A stretch of DNA of 64,000 nucleotides from Phoronis australis (GCA_002633005.1 NMRA01000202.1:1-64000); one strand, 5' to 3'. Shown: positions 22,800-34,794, counted from the stretch's first letter. The notes: generated by a model from the letters alone, not told the origin. Numbers and translations: made by a program.

Positions 22800-23530
22800 A
22801 GTTGTGTTCGTGTATTTACGGTTTGAATTTTTCGTAGCCTGTTCTGGCTGTTGGCATTAGCCTGCAGCTAGAGTGTACTTTTCGGCTATCTGCCGTGGTC
22901 GTGGATGTCAAACTCCGCCGGGGTTAGGCCCGGTTAGGCAACACGTAGCCCTCGGTTGGCCGGTTAGGAGCTACAATATTTCCAATCGCTTTCTGTACGA
23001 ATTTCGTCCCGTGTATTTTAAACAGGCGGTAGGCCAAATCCGGTCTCCGATTAAGAATTTTGACCTCGTCAAACTACACTCCACACTTAAAACTATCATT
23101 ACAGCGTTCTGTCGTTCAGTAACTTTTCCAGACGTGAGGGGTGCTGAACTTGCGATAACATCTGGCTCTTTTGTTAACTGCCCAGCTCAGTCTTTTGTCC
23201 CGTATGATAACAAGCAGGCCAATTATCTCCCAGGCTTCAATGGAAACGGTGGTTGCACGACTTGCACGCTATTACCGAACGCGTATGAACACAGTCAAAC
23301 CCAGCGCATTGGTAATCATTGTCCGAAATTCCATGAGACCTTCCAAAACTGGAAAGTTTGTCCAGAGATGTTTGGGGCTTAGAGCACTGTGTTGTTTGAA
23401 AATTATGATTTTAACCAAACATTCATTTGCTTAATTGGTGTTGTTCGATGACATTGCCCAGGCTAAAGATACTGCCGGAAATAAGAGCTGAATGAAAGTG
23501 TGATTTTTAGTTATACATTTCTGTTTCAAG
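22800..23530. other. Non-coding stretch with dispersed repeat
   Basis: A 169-codon open frame (22873-23382) covers most of it but has odd composition, no known domain, and its second half lies in the old dispersed repeat. I do not call it a gene. Confidence 0.5.
23050..23320 (+). repeat. Old dispersed repeat, relative of 6705-6925
   Basis: Matches the reverse complement of the segment in SMPD1 intron 2 over more than 200 bases at roughly three-quarters identity by eye. The match ends near cccagcgcattggta here and cccagagtgaattga there. Confidence 0.6.
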
Positions 23531-23673
23531 GATAGAGAGAAGTTCCTAGACTGGGATGTTACATCTCCAAGTACAATACTCTTGTGATTGAGGAATACCC
23601 AGAGATAGATGATGACCACCTTCAACCTATCGACCATTGAACATCCCTCGCTTACCTTTCCGATGAGCTGATA
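23531..23673 (+). pseudogene. Exon-like segment, disrupted; possible upstream exon of the 24.4-kb candidate gene
   Basis: Flanked by a pyrimidine-rich acceptor (tttctgtttcaag) and a consensus donor (gtaagt at 23674). One frame reads KYNTLVIEEYPEIDDDHLQP and then, past a TGA at 23638-23640, TSLAYLSDELI, finishing in phase 0 as the exon at 24406 requires. The same frame has TAG at 23533, and a different frame reads DREKFLDWDV at the start. Either this is a decayed exon, or the sequence has errors, or the resemblance to coding is chance. Confidence 0.3.
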
Positions 23674-24405
23674 GTAAGTGAAATTCTCAGTTGAGATTTG
23701 TGGTTTTGTTCTACAGCGTGTGCAGCTTGTGACATTATGACAATTTAAAGCTACTGACTGCTCTATGTGGTTATCTTTAAATTTGACTAGAGAAAGGCAA
23801 TTGCATATGAACTTAAGAGGTAATGTTTGACCTTCAATGATATTTCTTTATTGCATGCATTTAAAACTGCATGGTTAGAAGACTTATTAAACACTGTGAA
23901 GGGCTATTAGTGTTCGGAGTGTAATGCTTTGAATAGCTAAAGTGTGGTGGGCTTTAAATCTGAACAATCGCATCTAAATACGCCAATGGTGGATCAACAA
24001 GGTACTAAAAACTCAGCAGCCAAAACAGGATCAAGACATCAGTCTTTATTGATTGTAATCATGCACTCTACAGTTCAAAGATAAATGGAATGAATGAAAA
24101 AAAGTTAATTTCAACTCAGTCTCGTCATTTCTCTTCATATCAACTGCTCATTTCCTGGCATCATTTTGTTTTCAATTTAGAAAACCTGGTTCAACCGAAA
24201 ATTTCCACACAAACAGCCAATGAGAAGTTCTCACTGAATTCTATCAGTATGTAACTTGCAATTTCTAATTATCGCTCAATTCTCAGAAAATGTTCACGTC
24301 AACTGAATTGCAACTGTCTGGAATTGCCACCACCTGCTGAGTTAGTAAACTCCTTCAGTTCGCTGTGGATTCTCATGTTGTATTTCCTTCTTTCTTTACC
24401 TCAAG

Positions 24406-24489
24406 GGAACTGATTACCCTCCGATGGACGACATCTTCCACGAACCTTCCATCGAGTACATCCCGCCGCCAGAGCCAGACAAGCATTCT
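24406..24489 (+). CDS. Candidate internal exon of an unidentified gene
   Basis: Acceptor tttctttacctcaag, donor gtgagt, exactly 28 codons with phase 0 at both ends. The translation begins GTDYPPMDDIFHEPSIEY and continues with a PPPEP stretch; it is acidic and proline-rich, with C and G at many third positions, unlike the AT-rich surroundings. I do not recognise the family. Confidence 0.45.
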
Positions 24490-24851
24490 GTGAGTATGTA
24501 GTTTATGATTTAATATAGTCCATTTTTGAGCGTTTCTAATTGTAATTAATGAATGGAATTTTCATTTTCTGTAGGTTCCTTCCTTCAGGATGCTTCCCGT
24601 TGATAACTGGAGCGGGGTGGAGGGGTGCCACATTACAAAATGTAATGTTTCATGACTGCATTTTTTTGAACTTTCAGGATCACAGCAGCTTTTCATTCCT
24701 CTCTTGTTCTTTATCAGTTCCAGGTTGTACAAGTGTTAAGAATGCTGTGGCCAATCTTCACCAGTCCTCACATGTTCACCATGAGTTTGGTTCTCATGTG
24801 CGTCTTGTAGACAAGTGACAATTTTCAATTATTGTCTCAGGTTTCTTCCAG

Positions 24852-24911
24852 GATGATGCCCTAGCTGTGACACATTACTTGAGCGCCGTTCAACCAGCCG
24901 TGCATCCGTGA
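24852..24911 (+). CDS. Candidate terminal exon of the same unidentified gene
   Basis: Acceptor tttcttccag; reads DDALAVTHYLSAVQPAVHP and then TGA. Its phase (0) fits the donor at 24490, so the two exons join without a shift. Coding-like composition is the main support. No polyadenylation signal was located. Sequence after the stop is repetitive. Confidence 0.42.
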   Translation, partial: DDALAVTHYLSAVQPAVHP

Positions 24912-24944
24912 ACGTGTAGTCGATGGATGAACTTCGTTTGTTTT

Positions 24945-26972
24945 CTTGGATTTCTTATCAGAATGCTGCTCTGTGGTAACTAGAGGGGGGTGTAGGCTGA
25001 TCCTGGTTCCTGCAAAAATCATCAATTTTGTGATTCACGACCAAGTGCCTTTCAAGTTTTGGAGACCCACATTTATATTTTTTTCACACTTGCAGTGACC
25101 TTCAAATCATGGCTCTTAAGATATGAGAAATGTCATTTTCATGTATGCACTTGGCCACGTTGCCAGCAACCGTTCATACAGACACTGAAGTACGGAAATA
25201 CCTAATATATACACCAACATTTCCAACCATACCCATTAGGGTTAAAACACCCAAGTTCAATGAAATGCTAACCGCCCAAATTTCCATTTTTAAATACTTT
25301 ATATTCGTCCAATTTATGCAGTTGCGATTTTCTGAAAAAAAGTATTGGTATCCTTATGAACTCCTTTCCGACGGGAATCTTGATTTTTGAACGTCCCATT
25401 GGCATTAAGTGCCACAAGCAGTGACCGGGGTGGGTACAGTGACTGTAAACTTGTTTGCTAATACTTTTTGTTTCTTTTTTCTTTGTAGGTTCCTTCGAGG
25501 GTGCTGCTCTGTGATAATAGTACAGGGGAGAGAAGAGGGGTTGTATCAGCATTCAAGCTAATTTCTAAAATCATTGATTTCATGATTTACAATAATATGA
25601 CTTTTCAAGTTTCACTAATCATGGCAGATTGTCGTTCCTTTTCCTTCGCAAGAGCCACTGTTCTTTGGACTATCATGACGCTAATAATTTTAGTGACACC
25701 AATTTTCTGTGATTTCAGCCTAATTACAAAATCGCATTCCGGTTTCACGTCTCCCAAAACCGTACCCTTCTTCCTTCTCTATGAATTGAATTGTGTCGTT
25801 TGTTTTCCATCTATGCATCTAGGATCACCATTTGCTGACATCGCTGCCTGTCATTGACCATCACTCAGTAGGATTCTCCCGGATTACCCACAAAGCTGCA
25901 GCATCTGTCAAGCAGTTCTCTAGTCTTGTTTTCATGCCTTTGTCAATTTTCATTTAATTTGTATTGATTACATTAATTGAGTTCAACCTTCCAATGACAG
26001 AAAAGTTTTGCTCAGCTGTTCTGTGGCTGCAACCCCTGATGGCAGAAAGTTGCATTGACTTGAGAATTATTTGTAGATGTGATGGTTTCCGAGATTTCTA
26101 AACCAAGGCCAATGTAACAACGCAATTTCCTACCTCCGGGGACAAAGGAGCTTTCTAGCCGGGACCATCCTATTGACCTGAAGAACGCCAGTGCATCCTG
26201 GCCACAATCAGGTACTTAAGCCACATAGTGATTGCATATGCATCAAGGAAGGGCACAGATGTGTCAGGAACCTGTAATTCAGATGGACACAGGTTATACA
26301 CTGGCAATTTTACCTTTACTTGTCAACAACTAAACTCAGCCAAATGCCAGTGACCAAAATTTCTAAATCTTCACTCATGTGTGGCTTAGCATCCACTTCT
26401 AACTTATATGAGTCAAGCTTACTTAAAAGTGTCAGTCGAACAAGAATCCCACATAAAAATTTAGCTTCCAAAATGTGTGCGTCTTGTCAGTTCATCTTTC
26501 GGCGGTAACAAAGATCGATGGTATCATATCGGCATGCCTTGCCAAGTATCCATGCTGAAAAAGACACACTGAAGAAATAATGAAATGGTTTTCTAATTTT
26601 TATGAACATCATAGAGTAGTACTTAAGTGCAAAAGTGGTCAAGACACTCTTATCAAGCAACTCAACTTTTATCTAAATTCCGTTAATGTGACCATGCTCA
26701 GCTTAATGCCCACTTTCTGATTTTTGAATGTCTCAATTAAGTGCCCTAGCTGTATGTTATTGTTAATGTGGATGAATAAGGTAATTATTGACTTGTAGTT
26801 AATTTATCATTCTTGGTTTTTCTTTCTTAGGTTTGGATCTTGCTGACCATGGCCGCCTGTCATTGACCATTGGCCAAGCGACTGCACGCATTGATGAACG
26901 TCATTACATCTACGCTTGCCGTCAACGACTATAGTCGCATCTCAACTACATCAAGGAATGGCACCTGCCTGT
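24945..26972 (+). repeat. Degenerate low-copy repeats downstream of the candidate gene
   Basis: Related segments recur: ttccttcnrggatgctgctctgtgataactgg-like words near 24572, 24945 and 25487, and gctgcctgtcattgaccat near 25840 and 26855. Open frames here are not convincing as genes. A weaker echo of ttcag-catgatgccctgtgg occurs at 29336. Confidence 0.45.
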
Positions 26973-28119
26973 CATCAACTGTGCATAGTACAGATAAACT
27001 GAAGTTCAGGGAGTTTTTTTACACCTCCAGTGCATACTCAGAAGGGTTCACAGGCAAGTTGGGCCGAATGCTAATCGACAAAATTTTACATATCTTTGCA
27101 TTTAAATGCTCTCACTTTGCCCACATTTAATTGTTGCAATTACATGATACTTCCCAAAAAGTTTCAGTGTCTAAATGAGTGCCATTTTGCCAAAATATTT
27201 AGCTCCTAAAACATACGCATTTTGTTCACCTTTTGGTAACTCGTAATTTTATGTGAATCCATTTCGCAGTTCACGACAAACACGCGAAGTAGTTTGGCAG
27301 ATGAACAGAGAATTCCTGGTCATAACCGTTAATTCTATCATCATGTCGGGGAATTCCAGGTCATTCTAGTTGATCACTGTGGTGTGTACTGTGCCATCTG
27401 CGAGTCAACTGTGCATGTACCAGCGAATGTCCATACATCGAAGATTGCTGTCTAATTTCTGAGCATCGACTGTTCGTGCGTTGATGCCTCGGGTCGACTG
27501 TTCACATATCAACCATCCACTTCCCGAGGAATGTCCCTACGTTGAAGATCACTATCTACTGTCTGCATTTCGAACATTCACGTATCAAAGGAGCATCCAG
27601 ATGTGGAGGATTGGCATCGTCTGCCCACAAACTGATTGTTTACGCATCAATGTCTGTCATCGACCGTTCACATATTGGTCGTCCACTCATTGAGTTGCAT
27701 TCTCACATCAAGGATTGCCATCTACTGTTTGCGTGTCAACTATCCACCCATAGAGGAACGTTCACATATCCAGGATTGCCATCGACTGTTTACGTACCGA
27801 CTACCCACACATTGTGGAACTTCCATACATTCGAGGATTGCCCTCTACTGTTTTTATGTCGACCATCCACATATCGAGAAATGTCCATGTATCGAGGATC
27901 GTCTTCTTCTGTACACATGTCAACCGTCAACACATCGAGAAATGTCCACTCGTCAAGGATGACCATTTGCTGTCCACAAACCACCTGTTCACGCAACCAT
28001 GCCTGCCATCACCCGTTTGCATTTCGATCTTCTTCACATCAAGGAATGTCTACACATCTAGGATCTTCATCTCCCATCCTCCCACTGATCATGTTTCCGT
28101 TGATGCTTGCCCTTGATTG

Positions 28120-28163
28120 TATGCATATTGACTGTCCTCCCACCGGGACAGTCAATATGCATA
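28120..28163. repeat. Perfect hairpin at foldback centre
   Basis: Stem of 18 bp (tatgcatattgactgtcc with its exact complement ggacagtcaatatgcata) around an 8-base loop. Preserved in the right-arm copy near 62609-62652. Confidence 0.85.
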
Positions 28164-28175
28164 TGGTCAATGGAC

Positions 28176-28226
28176 TGTATGTATAGTGACTGTCCTCCCA
28201 ATGGGAGGACAGTCAATATACGTACA
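28176..28226. repeat. Second hairpin at foldback centre
   Basis: gactgtcctccc, loop aat, gggaggacagtc (28188-28214), extended outward by an imperfect stem (tgtatgtatagt with aatatacgtaca). Preserved in the right-arm copy near 62546-62597. Confidence 0.85.
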
Positions 28227-28989
28227 GTGGATGGCAGGCATCAGTGGACACATGATCGGTTGGTGAATGGTAGTTGATGGTTCTACCTGTGTAAATGTTC
28301 CATGATGTAAGGAAGATTGGTATGCGGATGGCTGATGGTAGATGTTGTTGTGGGAACAGTTGGTTTGTAGCCAGTAGATGGTGAACCTTGAAGAGTGGAT
28401 GTTAATCGGTGTGAGGGCAGTTGACGTGTGTGTGGAAGATGGTGATCCTTTATGCATGGACATTTTTTGGTATGGGGAAGGTCGACATACGGATAGTAGA
28501 TGCCAATCCTTGAATGAATGGACGTTCCGCGATATGTGGGCTGTCGATATGCGAACAGTTGATGGTAATCGTGGATATGGGGATGATCCACTATGTGTGG
28601 GTGGTTGGCATACATACAGCAGATGACCATCTTTGATGTTAGGATGCTTCTGGTGTTTGGAAGATCAATATGCGAACAGTTGATGGCAGCCATTGATGTG
28701 CAAACAGTCGGTTTATGGACAGAAGATGATGACCCTCGATGTTTGGATGCAGGCCTTGATATGTGAATGATCGGTATGCGGGTGTTAGATGGTGAACTTT
28801 GATGTATGGATGGTCCTCGATGTGTGAATGGTTGACATGCGAACAGTTGATATCAGGTGTCGATGTACGAACAGTCTTTATTTGGAGATTAGATGGAAGG
28901 CTTTGAAGTATGGATATTCTTTGGTGCCTGCACAGTTGATACAGGGATTGCATAATACATAGCAAAGGGATCAGATGAATTGATCGAGA

Positions 28990-29754
28990 ATTCTCCAATA
29001 AGATGGCCGAATTAGCTCTAAGTGATCAGGACTTCCTGCTGATTCAGTCTCAGTACTTCTGCTGTGTACGTCCTAAATTTTAACATGTTTAATATCCACG
29101 TATTCAGAAAGATCCACACTATTGTTTGTGCATTGATGGTCGTGCACTAAGGTTGTGTGAAAAATTATGTCTCTGGCGCAAGCAAATTGACATTTCGGGT
29201 AAACATCCATCCCCTATTCTCTCAAAAATTCTGTTTCGGCGTCCATGCACGGCTCAACTTGCACGTCACCCTGATAGCTATTGTAACTCTGGTCTTGTAG
29301 TTTATTGGTGATCATTACTGAATGATGTTCCTTTCAGCATGATGCCCTGTGGTAGTGTCGTCTGCCAACTATCCATGGTAACCTGGATCGCCATCTGAAC
29401 TGTGTCATGACATGTCCTTGTTGTATGAAACGAAATCAAGGTGTTCAGGAATACCAATACCTAGTTTCAGTCATTCACTCTACCAAAGACAGGGTTGGTA
29501 TTGAAGATGGCTATATCTACCATCAGCAACCAGTGGCTTCCAGCACCAGCGCCTATGATTCACAGCTATCGATGGGCAAGGTAATACGAGTGTGTGTGTG
29601 CGGGCTTAGGATGAGTGTGACAATGAGACATGAATGTTATGATGACGACAGCGTATGTGAGTGTGTGCGTTATGTGTTTTTTTCCGTGAGGCTGGGGGAA
29701 ATGGGGATGTTGAGCAGTTGAGAGTGCACTATGAGGAGGTTGTCAATAGAGCGT
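28990..29754 (+). other. Non-repetitive stretch with conserved open frames
   Basis: Two open frames (29126-29311 and 29407-29721) are present in both arms with very few changes. A segment ending at 29580 (VGIEDGYIYHQQPVASSTSA, then YDSQLSMGK) is followed directly by a donor-like gtaata, so it could be an exon, but recent duplication alone explains the conservation. No family recognised. Confidence 0.25.
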
Positions 29755-29779
29755 CCCTGGTTTTTAGCAAAAACCAGGG
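29755..29779. repeat. Perfect 11-bp stem hairpin
   Basis: ccctggttttt, loop agc, aaaaaccaggg. The right-arm counterpart (60956-60980) keeps the full stem and differs only in the loop (act). Function unknown. Confidence 0.8.
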
Positions 29780-29799
29780 AAATGAGGAGTATTGGGACT

Positions 29800-32700
29800 T
29801 GTTAACCTGATAAAGCGCTCCCTGTGAAAAGGGTAAAACTTTCCTGTCGAGATTTTCACGACTGGATGTCAATCACGTTAAATGGGTAAAGTCTTTCTCG
29901 TGAAAAGGGTAAAACTTTTCTATCAATTTTTTATGACTGAATGTCAATCAAGTGAAATGAGTAAAGTGGTCCTCGATGAAAGGGTAAACTTTTGTGTTCA
30001 GTGTTTCTCGACAGAGGATATCATTTGAGTGGATATTACCATCGTTGCTACTGAATTGAAGAATTAGCGAGACATTAAATTCAAACTTGGTAACTGAGTA
30101 AAGTCTTGCCTGGTGAGTGGTTAATGAATTAGTAATGTGACAAATTAATGATGAAATTGTATGAAAGTGACGAATCCGAATCCTTAAAATGCTGTGAGTA
30201 TTTGAAATCGATGAGTGTGACGAAGATAAATGCGAAAAATAAACGAACTCAAAGAAATGTGAAAATTGATGAGTCATTAAAGTACGATTCAGTGACAAAA
30301 CCTGTAAAACAGACCAGTATAATCAAATGAGACTATGAAGTATGAAAAAGTTAATGGACTAATGGAATGGGAGATTTTAATGAATGTGTGAATGAAATGT
30401 GAGTCAGTTAAACGCGACACAAATACACCTGCAGTGGTCTAAATTTAACGCGATGGATGAATCTGAAAAATGCTTTGAGTATAATAAGCCGTGAAAAATA
30501 AATGAACTGAAGAAATACCATGGCATATTCAGACTTGCTAAATGGGTAAAATCTGGCCTGTTGCAACGCTAAAAGTAAGTTCTGTGCTATGAATATGGAG
30601 ATTTTTTTCTGTCAAAATCCAGTATCAAGGAGATGTAAGTAAAGAAGGTGAGCTGATGTAAATTCTCTGAATGAAAGTGGTTAATGCATTGATCAGTAAC
30701 AAGTGACAAATAAAATGTTACAACTTATTGAAAATGATGAGTGTTATCAAGCTAAATGTGAAAAACAAATGATCCCAAAAATGTGAAAATTAATGAACCA
30801 ATCAAATGCAAATTAATGACAAAAACCTGTGAAACAGTAAAATTCAAACGAAACTATAAAATGTGAAAAATGCTACAAACCCTATAGGGTGTGACGAAGC
30901 AGAACGAACCTGTAAAATTTGAGGGTCACTCATTAAGACACCTGTATGCAGGCAAAAATAATTGAAAAAAGCATGAACTTACACCTAAACAAACTGGTTG
31001 AGTTTGACAAATAAAATCCGAGAAATTATTCAATTCTGACCACAATGTGTGAAAATTTATGAAGGAATAAAATATGCATCGGTCAAATGTGACTCAAAGA
31101 AACCTGTGGTGATCCAAATTAAACATAAATGATGAATTCATAAAATAACATAATCAAGTCAAGAGGTTGAGAGTGATAGAAAGAATGTGAAAAATAAATG
31201 AACTAGGGAAGTTCTAGAACGCTGAATGGTAAGTCTGGGCTTTTGCGAGATTAAAATTTATTTGTGCCACCAATATGGCAAATTTTTCTGTCATAATTCC
31301 CTTTCGAGGAGATGAAATCAAATAAAATGGGTTGATGGCAATTCTCTAAGTGCGACTGGTTAATGAATTGTCGAATTAATGGATGCGTAAAGTGATAAAC
31401 TAATAAAATGTTAATAAGCACTGAAGACTTTGCAAAAGGTGCCAGCGAAAAATGAGCAGAAAGAGACAACGAAAGTACAAAGAGCGAGTGAGTCCATTAA
31501 CTGCTAAACAATCATGAAACAGGGGAAGTGTGATGAATCAAGAATTCTGTAAAATGTAATCAGTTTATGAATTATCATGGGACAAATTAATAAATTCACA
31601 TAATAACTAATAAAATGGCAAAATGTGATAGACATAATAAAGCCACGAAAAAATAAAAGAGATGAAATAATGATAAACCAGAAAAGCGAGAGAATGAAGG
31701 TGTAAAATGTAATGATTAAATGAGATCTTTTAATTGCTGCAAAAAACTGACACCAAGAACAGGTAAATAAATGGAGCCTTGACTTGAAAAAATGGTGAAA
31801 TTGGGCAAAACAAACGAATCCTTAACATGCTAATGACAATGTGAAGTCAATGTCAGTGAGACGAGGCTTAACGCAAAAAAATGTGAAAGTTAGTAAACTA
31901 ATCAAGACAAGTTAACAGCAAAATCTTTTAAAATAGTATAAATCAAACGTAACCATGAAATGTGAAAAATTAATTGTGATAAAATGGGAGACTTTAATAA
32001 TGGGTAAAATCCAACAAACAAACAACAAAAGCCCTATGAGCTGTGAGAAAACAAAATGTGTGGGGAAATAAAATTAACTTATAAAATGCAATAAACGAAG
32101 CATAAATGTACACATATGCAAGGGAAGTGTCACTTAACCTGTAAAATATGCCAAACTAATGAACCTGCCAAAAGCATCGAGTCACTGTTTGCTAGCCCCT
32201 TAACTCATTTAAGAAGCTGTTAAAAAATGAAAAAGTTATGTAGTTACAGGCAACAATTAAATATACCAGTGAAATGGGCTGAATTAATGAATGCTACACC
32301 AAGTGTAACAGTTAAAAATAACATGAATTAGTCCTGTAAAATGCTACATCTAAACAAACTGGTTGAGTGTGACAAATTAATTATGGACTAATGTAAAAAT
32401 TGGATGTACTAATAAAATGATAAAATTTACAAAATCAATGAAATGGGTCGAATCAATGAATGCTACATCAATTCTAAGAGTTGAAAAAACATGAACTAGT
32501 CCTGTAAAATGCCTCATCTAAACAAACTGGTTGAGTGTGACGGATCAAGTGAGAGAAATAATTGAGCCCCACGTATTGGGAAACTTTATGAATGAATAAA
32601 ATACGAATAACTACTAAAAAGTAAAATGCAACATAAAGAAACCTGTAGTACGTGTTCCAACCGATGAATTCGAAAAATGGTATGACTAGTAAGTGAAGCC

Positions 32701-34790
32701 GTTAAGTGAGACGAATCAAAATATGAACAGAGGAAATACCAGGGCATATTCATAATCACTCCCTGGGTTAAAGTCTTGCCTGTTTCAAGGTTGAAGAGAA
32801 ATTCTTTGCCACAAGGGAATTCGAGGAGATGAAACGAAACAAAGTTGGCTGATGACAGTTCTCTAAAAGCATCTGGTTTATGAATATGTAATACATAACG
32901 TAAAGTGCAGGAACGAGATGAACCAATGAAATGAGAAAAATAAAACCATATGGTCACTGAAGAATTTGCAAAGTGTGTGTAAAATAATGACTGGCAAAAA
33001 GTAAAGAAGAATGGATAAGTGAATTGAGTAACTGCTAAAACAGCCATGTAACGGTGAAGATGGGTGTAATGAATTAGAAATTCTGTAAAAAGTTATCAAT
33101 TATTGAAATACTAGTGTATGACTAGTCAATGAACCTGCCAAAGTAAAACGGCAAAATGTTATGTAATAAACACTACAATAGTGTGACAGATAAAATTGAA
33201 GTTTCAAAATGTGGTAAGCGAAGCATAAAGATACCTGTATGTTGGTAAAAACCAACTAACATCAGAAAAATGTGCCAAACTAATGACACGTCAAATGCAA
33301 GAACGAATTACTGAGTAAAACAAGTCCTGTAGCACGACTATGATAGACAAGAAAATGTGCAGTGAGGAATTATTTAATAAAGAGCCGTCATCTAGCCAGC
33401 TATATTCTGGAGTAGAGGAAAAAAGTAACTTGATGAGAGAAAAGTTATGCGTATGGCAAATGGTACTTGATGAGATCTATTGTCGACCTGTCAAATTTAG
33501 GTAACTGGTATCGAAGGAAAGCAGGAAATACAGCGCAGGAAATCAATCAAATGAGGACTCCGTGGAAAATCTCGAATAACTCAAGAACAGAAAGTCTTAA
33601 CAAAAAGTGACTGCAGAACTGCAGATAGCAGTTGATGTGATCCAGCCACACCTCAAATTTCAAAAAATGCCTATGGTTCCGCAAAGCAGCAAACTGAGAA
33701 ATGGATGCACTGGTGCCATCATGCGACACTAAAACAATACCACAGAAACCTTGAGTGTGAAGTTTATTATGATCTTGGTGAAAAATGTGATCTGCAGCAT
33801 GAGTACCGTATCATACCAATATTGCTGCAGAACGGAACTCTGCAAAGTGACATCGAAAAATGGCCATCACAGGCCTTCTCGCATCCAGTGCCAACCGAAA
33901 ACAATTTAGCTAGAGCTATTAACAAGTTGCATGTCAACTGTATAAAAATGGGACCTGTAGCACCTAAGGATAACAGCAAATTTAACTGAGCAACGGAATA
34001 CGCAGTGTTTGACAAAATTAATATCATATTATTTTCTGAAAGATCCGTTGAGGGGCGCTGAGATACAGCACTCCATATATTAAACAGCTGTCTCAAAAAT
34101 CTTGGGTAACATGAGTTCAGTCAGTTGTTACAAAAATTGGATGACATATATGTATGATAATCAGCTCTTGAAACATCGAGTATCCACAAACCAAGTCTCA
34201 GAAATCCCCCCATTGACTGTCAGTGGAGCTGTGCCTCCACAAATCAAACTTGAAATGTCGATGATAAAATTGCGTTTAATTAAATGTTGAGTGGATATGC
34301 AAACACAGATAAAAAGGACGAGTCCATATGCTGATCATATCATTTGCACAACCATTTTCAGCAGTTCAGAAGCAGAAAAAATGAAACTTACTGAAACTGA
34401 GTAATCTACTGACTTAACCGGACAAAACTACGCATAAAGCATGTACTGCCGAATGTCTTCTCAAATGAGTCGCTCAATTCATGACTAGTTGCAGCGATCA
34501 GTCTCACCCTCGTATACATCGCCACATGCCCAAGAAGTGGTACCGAAAATCACTAGGCAAGAACATTGCAAAAATCAAACCATGAACTGAGGAGCAAACA
34601 CCCGTGGTATTTGAGTGCACCTAAATGCAAAAGCTGTCTGGAAACCGATTTTCTGGTGACTCAAAACTTGTGGTAATTTTGAGCTAGCAATCGACATTGT
34701 CAACACAGCACTCAATCAGCAACTGAGATTTCCACTGACTCCAGTGTATAAGTTCAGTTGGTAACAAATTATGGACTACAATTATGGAGA
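29800..34790 (+). repeat. AT-rich degenerate satellite-like DNA (left arm)
   Basis: Five kilobases built from recurring short words (tgtgaaaaattaatgaa, cctgtaaaatg, gacaaattaatgaa, aatgggtaaa) in irregular order, with no stable period and no gene. Some longer near-copies occur, such as aaacaaactggttgagtgtgac at 30990, 32350 and 32520. It matches right-arm sequence at 50000-51917, 52780-54856, 55223-57287 and 59892-60950. Confidence 0.65.
30813..30816. other. Unoccupied TTAA target site
   Basis: The left arm reads gcaaa-TTAA-tgac here, whose complement matches both flanks of the transposon at 57292-59887 in the right arm. This is the pre-insertion site. Confidence 0.85.
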
Positions 34791-34794
34791 AACT

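Larger units (their letters stand above)
16641..22800. other. Unassigned non-coding DNA
   Basis: No gene is supported on either strand. It holds an assembly gap (18324-18367), a small inverted-repeat element (about 19787-19915) and a G-rich repetitive patch (22235-22480) whose end shares the word aggctgggtgcgcgcatgc with the inverted-repeat element. All open frames are short and lack splice context. Confidence 0.5.
27400..28960. mobile_element. Foldback-like element made of degenerate 61-bp repeats (left-arm copy)
   Basis: About 27400-28110 is a tandem array of diverged units spaced 61-62 bp (aggat words at 27711, 27772, 27834, 27895, 27956), with the consensus words atcgaggattgccatctact, gtttacatatcgaccatc and cacatatcgaggaatgtcca. 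From about 28230 to 28960 the same units run in the opposite orientation, separated by two hairpins. The outer ends match as inverted repeats: tcaactgtgcatgtaccagc near 27412 and its complement-like gcctgcacagttgat near 28927. Long inverted termini made of tandem repeats are the hallmark of foldback elements (Drosophila FB, sea urchin TU). No coding region is present; the overlapping open frames in all six phases are the repeat read through. Confidence 0.6.

Noticed and set aside
22873-23382. 169-codon open frame
   Set aside because: No known domain, half of it lies in a dispersed repeat, and the peptide has irregular composition without splice signals.
27542-28186. 214-codon open frame and overlapping frames of 60-136 codons in 27.4-29.0 kb and 61.8-63.5 kb
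   Set aside because: They overlap in several phases on both strands and translate the same 61-bp degenerate repeat; unit length is not a multiple of three and there is no start, splice or domain context.
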